Positions 9,072-16,779 of a DNA stretch of 64,000 nucleotides are shown here, in pieces. Position 1 is the stretch's first letter, and each line of letters opens with the position of its first letter. The position numbers and the translations under genes were made by a program. Source of the stretch: JBMNGN01 sp050949865 (GTDB lineage: Bacteria; Bacillota; Syntrophomonadia; Syntrophomonadales; Syntrophomonadaceae); assembly GCA_050949865.1 (NCBI GenBank), contig JBMNGN010000003.1, positions 124,001 to 188,000 on the forward strand, in the 5' to 3' direction. Below the pieces are notes generated by a model that ran no database searches, had not been told where the DNA came from, and saw only the letters and a program-made list of their open reading frames with translations.

Positions 9072-9101
9072 AGTATAACTTCATGCTAGTTAACATGTCA
9101 A
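9072..9101 (-). promoter_or_regulatory. Sigma-A-type promoter for tRNA-Gln and tRNA-Lys
   Basis: On the minus strand TTGACA (9096-9101), an 18-base spacer, then TATACT (9072-9077), ending 9 bases before the mature 5' end of tRNA-Gln. It is an internal promoter within the tRNA cluster. Confidence 0.75.
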
Positions 9102-9109
9102 GGGTTAAT

Positions 9110-9187
9110 TGGGGTGGATGATGGGACTCGAACCCACGGCCCCCAGAGCCACAATCTGGTGCTCTAGCCGACTGAGCTACATCCACC
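9110..9187 (-). tRNA. tRNA-His (anticodon GUG)
   Basis: Anticodon loop TTGTGGC, acceptor GTGGATG/CATCCAC, discriminator C opposite a genome-encoded G at position -1 (base 9187), the hallmark of bacterial tRNA-His, and an encoded CCA. Confidence 0.97.
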
Positions 9188-9375
9188 ACAAAGCCAATTG
9201 AAAGGGTACCATTCCCCCAAATACTATCCAAATATCACCGGGTAAAACCTGTTAAATCGGGTTTACTTGGTTCTACGGTAAAATATAATAACATGATTCA
9301 AATCAAAAGTAAAGTTGGTTTAATTAAGGCCTAAGACAAATATACCGCATTTATGCGGTGCCTTAAGGTATCAAA

Positions 9376-9452
<77 letters not shown>

Positions 9453-9458
9453 AAAAAA

Positions 9459-9533
<75 letters not shown>

Positions 9534-9762
9534 CCGCAAAGTGTATTATAACTCTTTTCCGAACCTATTACAAGAAAGAAATAAACTTTTGTATTGGTTC
9601 TTTGACAATGTTAGTTTGTAATAGTTCAGAAGCTATGTCCCCGTTCACAGAACGAGCATTCTTTTTTGGTAAAGATATTTTTGGGTTTATCCGGCATAAA
9701 TGCAACTTTACACTAAGAGCAATGATTCTAATATTTGACGTGAACAATTCACTATATCCGTG

Positions 9763-9903
9763 TTAACCGTATAACTGGTGGAAAAGCATCTCTATGGAAC
9801 AGTTTTCACAAAGGCCAAACATATCCTTTTTTACATGTTCTTCAGTCATATGATTACCGCAGTTTATACAAACGCTACGGTCAAAATGCTGTTTATCGGC
9901 CAT
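9763..9903 (-). CDS. 46-residue zinc-ribbon-like small protein
   Basis: Minus-strand ATG at 9903 with an excellent AAGGAGGTGAT site. The product begins MADKQHFDRSVCINCGNHM and ends QLYG; two CxxC pairs (CINC and CENC, 17 residues apart) form a likely structural zinc ribbon or rubredoxin-like knuckle. It is too short for ordinary gene finding and lies opposite non-coding frames. I do not recognise a named family. It could be a small regulator or a metal-site protein. The strong ribosome site, the Cys spacing and the clean stop make it credible as a gene. Confidence 0.75.
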   Translation of the reverse strand: MADKQHFDRSVCINCGNHMTEEHVKKDMFGLCENCSIEMLFHQLYG

Positions 9904-10029
9904 TATATCACCTCCTTAGTGATAAGAATCCCTAGAATATTGCTGAATATGTATACAAACTATTTCCAGATCCCTAAACAACTTGTAGTATTAATATATC
10001 CGGGAGAATAATAAAGAAAGGGTGATGAG

Positions 10030-10335
10030 ATGAAGATTATTATAGGGGCTTTATTATTTTTAGGGATTCTCAATGTATTTTGCGGATACCAGATTAAATA
10101 CAAGCGCAGGGTAGAGTTTATAAGGGGGTTTGACGAAAATAAAGTGATAGACCGGATGGGATACATCAGATGGGTTGGAAACCGTATGTTACTAATAGGG
10201 GTTACTTCTATTATTACTGCCTTGCTAATGATAGCCAGTGGCAACCAGCTACTATTCATTGGCATTTACTTGGTTTTTATGGTTCTCTATCTAATAATCT
10301 TATCAAGGGGAAAGAACAGGTATTATAAAGATTAG
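10030..10335 (+). CDS. Small integral membrane protein, DUF3784-like
   Basis: 101 residues, ATG behind AAAGAAAGGGTGATG. Three hydrophobic segments (about residues 3-20, 50-68 and 73-91), with a charged cytosolic segment RRVEFIRGFDENKVIDRMGY between the first and second. This layout resembles DUF3784 proteins of Clostridia, whose role is unknown. No operon partner is evident. Confidence 0.7.
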   Translation: MKIIIGALLFLGILNVFCGYQIKYKRRVEFIRGFDENKVIDRMGYIRWVGNRMLLIGVTSIITALLMIASGNQLLFIGIYLVFMVLYLIILSRGKNRYYKD

Positions 10336-10712
10336 ATCTAAAGATACTACTTAAATTTAGGCAAAAGGTCAGGACCATGGGGGTCCTGGAAAAGAATGAC
10401 TACAATTTAGTATTGTAAGGAGGGACAGGCTCCGCCAGGGGGAAAGCGGTTAGCCAAAAAGGACTACAGCTTGTAGTTAAATACTACCATATAAGCATAT
10501 TAAGATGCAAGGGAGTGAGAAATAACCATATCCTTTTTTTGTGTAGTCAATAAAGATTAATAATTGCCAACCGGGCAGAAATTGAGCAAATATTCAGCTT
10601 ATAGGGGCTTTTCAACAACTGTCCCCCCAAAATAATCCCTTAAAGGAGTTTTTATTAAGCTGACAGAAAAACAAGTAACCACGAGAAATCCCGTGGTTGC
10701 TGGCTTTATAAA
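10336..10712. other. 377-base intergenic region with several hairpins, no gene recognised
   Basis: It contains CAGGACC/GGTCCTG (about 10370-10388), ACTACA/TGTAGT (about 10465-10480) and a GC-rich segment GGACAGGCTCCGCCAGG then GGGAAAGCGG, all on the plus strand within 120 bases. This could be a structured RNA, but I cannot assign a family. The right end holds the tRNA-Pro terminator. Confidence 0.35.
10666..10698 (-). terminator. Intrinsic terminator of tRNA-Pro
   Basis: Minus-strand stem AACCACG/CGTGGTT (10692-10698 with 10677-10683), then ACTTGTTTTT. It lies 15 bases past the tRNA-Pro 3' end. Confidence 0.8.
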
Positions 10713-10789
10713 TGGTCGGGGCGACATGATTTGAACATGCGACCTTCTGATCCCAAATCAGACGCGCTACCAAACTGCGCCACGCCCCG
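10713..10789 (-). tRNA. tRNA-Pro (anticodon UGG)
   Basis: Acceptor CGGGGCG/CGCCCCG, anticodon loop TTTGGGA in stem TCTGA/TCAGA, discriminator A and an encoded CCA. It stands alone with its own terminator. Confidence 0.97.
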
Positions 10790-10849
10790 AGCTATAATAT
10801 AATAACATCCCCGGTAACAAGATGTCAATGGTGGATGGGTTTGGTTAGT

Positions 10850-11698
10850 CTAGGGTTGATCGTTCTTGTAGGCTATGTCGACAGCCTTCTGCAATGCATT
10901 ATAGGTTTGGGGCCCAACAATTCCATCGGGTGACAGCTTATTGGCTTGCTGGAATTTTACAACTGCCTGTTTAGTCTTTTCCCCATAGTACCCATCAACT
11001 TTATACTTATAGTACCTAAGAAGCTTGAGCTTTTTCTGGACGTCCTTAACCTCGCTGCCCGAGCTTCCCAAACTTAATAAGCGCCCGGTATATACCCTGC
11101 CGATAATAGCCACAGGGGTACCAATAGGGGTAATATTGTAGATGGATATTACATCTTGGTTATACATCCTGATGCATCCATGGCTTATGGCTTTGCCTAT
11201 AGATTTGGGATTATTAGTGCCGTGAATGCCATAGCCGCCCCAGGGGACACTCAATCTCATCCATCTGGCGCCAAAGGGGCCTCCTGGATTAATAGCCTTT
11301 TGCGTGATTATCCAGTTGCCGATTGGCGAAGGAGTACTGGACTTGCCTATTGCCACTTTAAAGGTTTTTTGGTAGGTATCGGAATAATAAGTTAGTTTCC
11401 TGGAGACTAAATCAACCACAATTTTGGTGGTGTTCAATTGTTTAGGTTTAATTGACTGCGGGAGCTTATTGCCAAGATAATAAAGGGTCAGCCAAGTGCT
11501 GGGATCAACCACTCCATCGACTGGAAGGTTATGATAGCTTTGAAAGGAGGTAACTGCCTGGTGGGTCAAAAGGCCGAAGATACCGTCAACAGCTTCGTGG
11601 TAAAAGCCTAATTCTCTAAGTAATTCCTGTAAATACATTATATCCGGACCTTGTAGCTCAGGTTTGGCTAATCTTAAAAACCGGCTGGCGTAAACCAT
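10850..11698 (-). CDS. L,D-transpeptidase (YkuD) flanked by two peptidoglycan-binding domains
   Basis: 282 residues, ATG with AAAAGGGGAGC. Residues about 15-70 are a PG_binding_1 domain (DGIFGLLTHQAV), 90-200 the YkuD catalytic domain with IHGTNN (His159) and SHGCIRM (His173, Cys175, Arg177), and 212-272 a second PG_binding_1 domain (VDGYYGEKTKQAV). The Cys attacks stem-peptide L,D-bonds to make 3-3 cross-links or to attach or modify cell-wall components. There is no obvious signal peptide, as in many spore-associated relatives, so export or location in the forespore is uncertain. It is a single gene, divergent from the TPR gene. Confidence 0.92.
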   Translation of the reverse strand: MVYASRFLRLAKPELQGPDIMYLQELLRELGFYHEAVDGIFGLLTHQAVTSFQSYHNLPVDGVVDPSTWLTLYYLGNKLPQSIKPKQLNTTKIVVDLVSRKLTYYSDTYQKTFKVAIGKSSTPSPIGNWIITQKAINPGGPFGARWMRLSVPWGGYGIHGTNNPKSIGKAISHGCIRMYNQDVISIYNITPIGTPVAIIGRVYTGRLLSLGSSGSEVKDVQKKLKLLRYYKYKVDGYYGEKTKQAVVKFQQANKLSPDGIVGPQTYNALQKAVDIAYKNDQP

Positions 11699-11831
11699 GT
11701 TTCAGCTCCCCTTTTTACATAATATATTGATCAAAGCTCCAAACTTATTATAAATATTTTACAAAATATGGAAGGTATTCCCTGGTTAGTTGTAGAATAG
11801 GCTAATTGAATAACTGAAAGGGTGTGATAAT

Positions 11832-13037
11832 ATGCTCGATGGGATGCCAGTAAACAACTTGCTAAAGGATGCCCTGGAAAGATTTCAAAAGCGTGATATA
11901 AGCGGCGTATTAGATAAATTAAACGAAGCAGTGGAGGTTGAACCGGATAATATTGAAGCTATTAATTTAATGGGAAGCTGTCATTATGTTTTGGGCAATT
12001 TTGAAAAGGCCGAAGCCTGCTGGAATACGGTTATAAGCCTTGAACCTTCAAACCAGGGTGCAGCTATGAAATTGGCTGCTTTCAACAGTCCCTCATTCAG
12101 GTTCTGGCTTAAACGTTTTAATGAGGCGGTTAGCAGGGTTGAAAACCGGGATTATGAAGGAGCGAAGGCTATTCTTCGCATACTGCTGAAGGAAAACGAT
12201 GGTTTTGTAATAGTATACCAGCTGTTGGGATTATGCTACCTTGCCACCTCCGATAAGGGCAGTGCTATAAAAACCTGGAAAAAAGGCCTGGAAATCGATG
12301 TAGCCAATCCCTCATTGTTGAGTTATATAAATTCCAGTTCCAGCCTGGTTAAAAACCTGGCGCCTAATGATGGGCAGGGACAATATGTAAAAAAGGCCGG
12401 TTGGTTAGGGAAAAGCAGTTGGGTTTGGGGGATTTCTGCGGCTTTGTTTATAGCTTTATTGGTTCAGGCCGGCTTGTTTGTAAAAAGCTCGAAGGCCAGT
12501 AAAGCAACTATCGAAGAAATGAAATCAAAAATTCATGTTTTATCAAACCAGGTTCAAGAACAGGCTAATTTCTCCATGGTTCCTGATCAGAATAATGAGG
12601 TTCAAGGTTCGGGACAGGATACTGACCCATCCCCGGATTTAGAAGAGGTTAACTATAATCCCGGCCAGGAGGATCAATTCTACAGTCAGGGGTATTCAGC
12701 TTATATGGCTGGCAACTGGGAGCAGGCTATCGAAAACCTTGGGGCGGTGGTACAGATGCAAACCGGTAGCTATATGAACAGAGAAGCATTGTATTATCTG
12801 GGCAGGACTCATTATTTGATTAGGGATTATAAAAACGCGGAAAAATATTATTCCCAATACCTGAATGAGTTTAAGGATAGCAATTACTATGACGACAGTT
12901 TTTATTATTTGGGCTGTACTTATTATCAAATGGGAAATCTGGAAAAAGCCCGGGAAGTATTTGACGGATTTCAGAAAGCATTTCCTTTAAGCGGATACAA
13001 TTCAACCGAAATATTTAGGTCTCTAATGGGAAGTTAA
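11832..13037 (+). CDS. TPR-repeat protein with a central membrane anchor
   Basis: 401 residues, ATG with GAAAGGGTGTG. TPR motifs occupy about residues 5-160 (EPDNIEAINLMGSCHYVLGN is typical). A single membrane helix spans about 196-217, then a coiled-coil and acidic linker, and another TPR block covers about 275-400 (REALYYLGRTHYLIRDYKNA). The protein thus carries repeat domains on both membrane faces, with the second block outside if the N-terminus is inside. It is probably an assembly scaffold; no enzyme domain is visible. Divergent from the L,D-transpeptidase gene, so a cell-envelope role is only a guess. Confidence 0.85.
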   Translation: MLDGMPVNNLLKDALERFQKRDISGVLDKLNEAVEVEPDNIEAINLMGSCHYVLGNFEKAEACWNTVISLEPSNQGAAMKLAAFNSPSFRFWLKRFNEAVSRVENRDYEGAKAILRILLKENDGFVIVYQLLGLCYLATSDKGSAIKTWKKGLEIDVANPSLLSYINSSSSLVKNLAPNDGQGQYVKKAGWLGKSSWVWGISAALFIALLVQAGLFVKSSKASKATIEEMKSKIHVLSNQVQEQANFSMVPDQNNEVQGSGQDTDPSPDLEEVNYNPGQEDQFYSQGYSAYMAGNWEQAIENLGAVVQMQTGSYMNREALYYLGRTHYLIRDYKNAEKYYSQYLNEFKDSNYYDDSFYYLGCTYYQMGNLEKAREVFDGFQKAFPLSGYNSTEIFRSLMGS

Positions 13038-13057
13038 TATAAGGAATCTATAAAAAC

Positions 13058-13104
13058 GGGGGAACGGTTTTAGGAATCCCAAAATCGTCCCTCATTATTT
13101 TTTT
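13058..13104 (+). terminator. Intrinsic terminator after the TPR gene
   Basis: CGGTTTTAGG (13065-13074) pairs with CCCAAAATCG (13078-13087) over nine of ten positions, extended by GGG/CCC and followed by a T-run. Confidence 0.7.
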
Positions 13105-13125
13105 GACCGAAAATTTCTACAGCCC

Positions 13126-13154
13126 TTGACTATCATGAAATAATTAATTATCCT
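13126..13154 (+). promoter_or_regulatory. Sigma-A-type promoter of tRNA-Gly
   Basis: TTGACT (13126-13131), a 17-base spacer, TATCCT (13149-13154), 15 bases before the tRNA 5' end. Confidence 0.75.
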
Positions 13155-13169
13155 AAGGTATAAAAGTGG

Positions 13170-13244
13170 GCGGAAGTGGCTCAGTGGTAGAGCATCGCCT
13201 TGCCAAGGCGAGGGCCGCGAGTTCGAATCTCGTCTTCCGCTCCA
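13170..13244 (+). tRNA. tRNA-Gly (anticodon GCC)
   Basis: Acceptor GCGGAAG/CTTCCGC, anticodon loop TTGCCAA in TCGCC/GGCGA, T-loop GTTCGAATC, discriminator U and an encoded CCA. It has its own promoter and terminator. Confidence 0.97.
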
Positions 13245-13260
13245 TAGCTGTAGCAAATAG

Positions 13261-13290
13261 CCTCGGCGTAGCCGGGGTGTTGTGTTTTTG
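13261..13290 (+). terminator. Intrinsic terminator of tRNA-Gly
   Basis: CCTCGGC (13261-13267), loop GTA, GCCGGGG (13271-13277), then a T/G-rich tract ending in five T. Confidence 0.75.
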
Positions 13291-13399
13291 GTTTATTTAG
13301 GGTAAATTTTTAAGGGGATCGGATGCCGGGAAAGTATAGTCCATAAATGCTAGTAAAAAAAGGAAGCTAAAAATTTTATTAAAGTTAGGAGGAGCATAA

Positions 13400-14728
13400 A
13401 TGGACATTAAGTTAGAAAAAATAGAGAACAGCGAGGCATACATAGAGATTGGGGTAGATGCTGAGAGATTTGACAAAGGTCTGCAGCAGGCCTACCGAAA
13501 GGTCGTCAAACAGGTGACAATCCCTGGATTTCGCAAAGGTAAAGTACCGCGCCAACTCTTAGAAGCGTATTATGGTAAAGAAGTTTTGTACCAAGATGCA
13601 ATTGAGTCTATAATACCCGATGCATTTCAAGAGGCTGTAGAAAAGTTGAGTTTGTTTACTATGGCTCCGCCTAGCTTTGAAATATCTGATGTGAATGATG
13701 AAGGGTTTACATTTAAGGCAACGGTAGCGGTTAAACCGGAAATAACCATTGGGGATATAGAGGGGCTACCTGTAACCATACCCAAGATCGAAGTTACTGA
13801 AGATGAAGTCGACAGAAGGCTTGAAGAGATCCGCTCCAGGTATGCCCAGCTGGCGGAAAAAGAAACTGAGCCTGCTGAGAAAGGCGATATATTGATAATT
13901 GATTTTGAAGGGTTTGTTAATGGAGAACCTTTCAAAGGGGGAAAAGGTACCGACTATCGCCTGGAGATTGGCTCCAATACCTTTATACCAGGTTTTGAGG
14001 ATCAGCTAATCGGCTCCAGAACCGGAGAAAACCTGGATGTTAATGTAACTTTCCCACAGGATTACCAGGCTGAGGATTTGGCCGGGGCTAATGCGGTTTT
14101 TAAAGTTCTGGTTAAAAAGATAGAGACCAGGGTTTTAAGGCCGCTAGATGACGAACTGGTTCAGGAAATCAGCGAATTTGAAACCGTAGAACAGTTTCGC
14201 AAAGATGCCAAAGCTAAGCTGGAAGAGATAGCGACCCGACAGAAGCAGCAGATTATTCGTGATGAGGTGATTAACCAGGCTCTAAAAGTTTGTGATATCC
14301 CGATAGCTGATGCAGTAGTTATAGAACAATTGAAGCGGATGCTAAATCAATTTGAGCAAAGCTTGGTTTCCCAAGGGATTAATCTGGAGCAATACTTTAA
14401 GCTTACCAATACCAGTGAAGAAGACTTTAACCGGGAAATGTGGCCGCAAGCTGAGCGCACGGTAAAAACTAATTTATTATTGGAAAAGCTGGTAGAGGAA
14501 AAAGGTATTGAGGTAACTGATGAAGAAATAGATAAACAAATATCTGATGTAGTAAAAGGAACCCAATTGGAATTTGAGAAAGCCAAAGAAAACTTAAAAG
14601 ATATTCGGGAAAACATAAAATTTGGTATGAAGATAGACAAAGTTGTGCAATATTTAATTGAATGTGCTAATATTACCGAAACCGAAAAAGAACTTAATGA
14701 GGAATCTAAAACAGACCCTGATGAATAG
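13400..14728 (+). CDS. tig: Trigger factor, ribosome-associated chaperone and peptidyl-prolyl isomerase
   Basis: 442 residues, ATG behind TTAGGAGGAG. The N-terminal ribosome-docking domain shows the signature GFRKGKVPRQ at about residue 44. The FKBP-type isomerase domain (about 150-245, starting GDILIIDFEGF) follows, then the helical substrate-cradle domain. The acidic tail ends ESKTDPDE. It shields nascent chains at the ribosome exit. It heads a tig-clpP-clpX cluster, the same order as in many bacteria, linking folding with degradation. Confidence 0.98.
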   Translation: MDIKLEKIENSEAYIEIGVDAERFDKGLQQAYRKVVKQVTIPGFRKGKVPRQLLEAYYGKEVLYQDAIESIIPDAFQEAVEKLSLFTMAPPSFEISDVNDEGFTFKATVAVKPEITIGDIEGLPVTIPKIEVTEDEVDRRLEEIRSRYAQLAEKETEPAEKGDILIIDFEGFVNGEPFKGGKGTDYRLEIGSNTFIPGFEDQLIGSRTGENLDVNVTFPQDYQAEDLAGANAVFKVLVKKIETRVLRPLDDELVQEISEFETVEQFRKDAKAKLEEIATRQKQQIIRDEVINQALKVCDIPIADAVVIEQLKRMLNQFEQSLVSQGINLEQYFKLTNTSEEDFNREMWPQAERTVKTNLLLEKLVEEKGIEVTDEEIDKQISDVVKGTQLEFEKAKENLKDIRENIKFGMKIDKVVQYLIECANITETEKELNEESKTDPDE

Positions 14729-14766
14729 AATAGTATACAAGTAGTACTGTGTAAGGAGTGGGTTAA

Positions 14767-15369
14767 ATGTCTTATTTAGTGCCTATGGTGGTTGAACAAA
14801 CTAATCGCGGTGAGCGTTCTTATGATATATATTCACGATTGCTTAAGGACAGGATAATATTTCTGGGGAGTGCAATCGATGATCACGTAGCTAATCTGGT
14901 AATCGCCCAGCTGCTGTTTTTGGAAGCTGAAGACCCGGATAAAGACATATCGCTCTATATAAACAGTCCTGGAGGATCAATTACTGCAGGGATGGCAATT
15001 TTTGATACTATGCAATATATAAGGCCAGATGTATCCACAATTTGTGTTGGTCTTGCTGCCAGTATGGGCGCATTTTTACTAGCAGCCGGTAAGAAGGGCA
15101 AAAGATTTGCCTTGCCCAATGCGGAAATAATGATTCACCAGCCTTCCGGGGGAACTCAAGGGCAGGCAGTGGATATAGAAATCCACGCGCGTCGGATTAT
15201 AACAATGAAAGAGTCTTTAAATAGAATATTAGCCGAGAGAACCGGGCAGAAGCTGGAAAAAATCCAGCGAGATACCGATAGGGACTATTTTATGACTGCC
15301 AAAGATGCTAAAGAATATGGTATCATTGACGAGGTGATAAGCCATCCGAAGAAAACCAGCAAGAAATAG
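14767..15369 (+). CDS. clpP: ClpP, ATP-dependent Clp protease proteolytic subunit
   Basis: 200 residues, ATG with AAGGAGTGGG. The catalytic triad is visible: Ser99 in GLAASMGAF, His124 in MIHQPSGG and Asp173 in DTDRDYFM. It forms the double heptameric peptidase barrel that works with ClpX (next gene, 24 bases downstream). I see no CtsR operator (GGTCAAA-type repeat) upstream of tig, so heat regulation is not evident here. Confidence 0.98.
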   Translation: MSYLVPMVVEQTNRGERSYDIYSRLLKDRIIFLGSAIDDHVANLVIAQLLFLEAEDPDKDISLYINSPGGSITAGMAIFDTMQYIRPDVSTICVGLAASMGAFLLAAGKKGKRFALPNAEIMIHQPSGGTQGQAVDIEIHARRIITMKESLNRILAERTGQKLEKIQRDTDRDYFMTAKDAKEYGIIDEVISHPKKTSKK

Positions 15370-15393
15370 CGTTCTTAAAGAGAGGTGGAGTTT

Positions 15394-16644
15394 ATGCATA
15401 AATATGGGGATGAAAAAGGGCAATTGAAGTGTTCTTTCTGCGGAAAAACTCAAGACCAAGTTAAGAAGCTCGTTGCTGGCCCAGGTGTATATATCTGCGA
15501 TGAATGTATAGAACTTTGCAACGAAATTATCGAAGAGGAATTGGCCGATGATCTGGAATTTGAACTTGGTGATATACCAAAACCTCGGGAGATTAGAGAA
15601 ATCCTGGATGATTATGTTATAGGTCAGGATAAAGCTAAGAAGTCGCTGGCGGTTGCTGTATACAATCACTACAAAAGGATCAATCTTGGAACTAAACTGG
15701 ATGATGTTGAACTGCAAAAGAGCAATATTTTGATGCTTGGACCGACAGGCAGCGGTAAGACACTATTAGCCCAGACTTTGGCTAAAATATTGAATGTTCC
15801 CTTTGCTATAGCTGATGCCACTTCATTGACTGAGGCAGGCTATGTTGGTGAGGATGTAGAAAACATTCTTTTAAAGTTGATCCAAGCGGCAGATTATGAC
15901 ATTGAAAAAGCGGAAAAGGGTATAGTCTATATCGACGAGATAGACAAAATAGCCCGAAAGACTGATAATCCCAGTATTACAAGAGATGTATCCGGGGAGG
16001 GCGTTCAGCAAGCCCTCTTGAAAATATTAGAAGGTACGGTTGCAAGTGTACCTCCGCAAGGAGGCAGGAAACACCCTCACCAGGAGTTTATCCAAATTGA
16101 CACCAGCAATATATTGTTTATCTGCGGAGGAGCTTTTGAAGGTATTGATAAGATTATCCAGAACCGCATAGGACATAATACTATGGGTTTTGGTGCGGTG
16201 ATTAAGAGTAAAGAAGAGAAGAATATTGGTGAGATATTAAATATGATTCTTCCCCAGGATCTGCTCAAATACGGACTTATCCCAGAATTTGTGGGCCGGG
16301 TTCCAATAGTAGTAACTCTGGAAGCACTTGATGTTGATGCCTTGATAAGCATTTTAACTCAGCCCAAAAATGCTCTGGTTAAGCAGTACAAGAAATTGTT
16401 TGAATTGGACGGGGTAGATCTTGACTTTATGGAGGAAGCACTTCAGGCTATTGCCGATGAAGCCCTCCGGAGGAATATAGGTGCCAGAGGGCTCAGGGCC
16501 ATATTGGAAGAGGTTATGCTGGAAGTAATGTATGAAATTCCTTCTAGAATCGATATTACTAAAGTGGTAATAACCAAAGACGTAATTGAGAAAAAGGAAA
16601 AACCGCTTTTGGTAACTGTGGATGCCAAGAGAAAGGTGAATTAG
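15394..16644 (+). CDS. clpX: ClpX, ATP-dependent unfoldase of ClpXP
   Basis: 416 residues from the ATG at 15394, preceded by AGAGGTGGAG; an in-frame GTG at 15385 lies inside that ribosome site. The N-terminal zinc-binding domain shows CSFC and CDEC at about residues 13-40. The AAA+ module has Walker A GPTGSGKT and Walker B VYIDEIDKIA, and the IGF-type ClpP loop is matched by RIGHNTMGFG. It selects and threads tagged substrates into ClpP. A terminator follows, closing the tig-clpP-clpX unit. Confidence 0.98.
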   Translation: MHKYGDEKGQLKCSFCGKTQDQVKKLVAGPGVYICDECIELCNEIIEEELADDLEFELGDIPKPREIREILDDYVIGQDKAKKSLAVAVYNHYKRINLGTKLDDVELQKSNILMLGPTGSGKTLLAQTLAKILNVPFAIADATSLTEAGYVGEDVENILLKLIQAADYDIEKAEKGIVYIDEIDKIARKTDNPSITRDVSGEGVQQALLKILEGTVASVPPQGGRKHPHQEFIQIDTSNILFICGGAFEGIDKIIQNRIGHNTMGFGAVIKSKEEKNIGEILNMILPQDLLKYGLIPEFVGRVPIVVTLEALDVDALISILTQPKNALVKQYKKLFELDGVDLDFMEEALQAIADEALRRNIGARGLRAILEEVMLEVMYEIPSRIDITKVVITKDVIEKKEKPLLVTVDAKRKVN

Positions 16645-16679
16645 TTAAATCCAACAGAACCCTATAGCAAGTAAGGAAA

Positions 16680-16703
16680 AGGCAGCGAAAGTTGCCTTTT
16701 TTT
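16680..16703 (+). terminator. Intrinsic terminator after clpX
   Basis: AGGCAGC (16680-16686), GAAA loop, GTTGCCT (16691-16697), then seven T in all. Confidence 0.9.
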
Positions 16704-16779
16704 ACTTTGGCTTTTTTTAATCCAATCTTCTTCTTCAGGGAATAATAGATTGTAACCCACAATGAAAGGAAAACGGCCA

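Noticed and set aside
8905..9231. Minus-strand 108-codon reading frame
   Set aside because: It runs through tRNA-Lys, tRNA-Gln and tRNA-His; a tRNA-derived artefact.
9778..10011. Plus-strand 77-codon frame
   Set aside because: It lies opposite the 46-residue zinc-ribbon gene, with no ribosome site or recognisable protein features.
13245..13399. CtsR or CIRCE heat-shock operator before tig-clpP-clpX
   Set aside because: No GGTCAAA direct repeat or TTAGCACTC inverted repeat is visible here.
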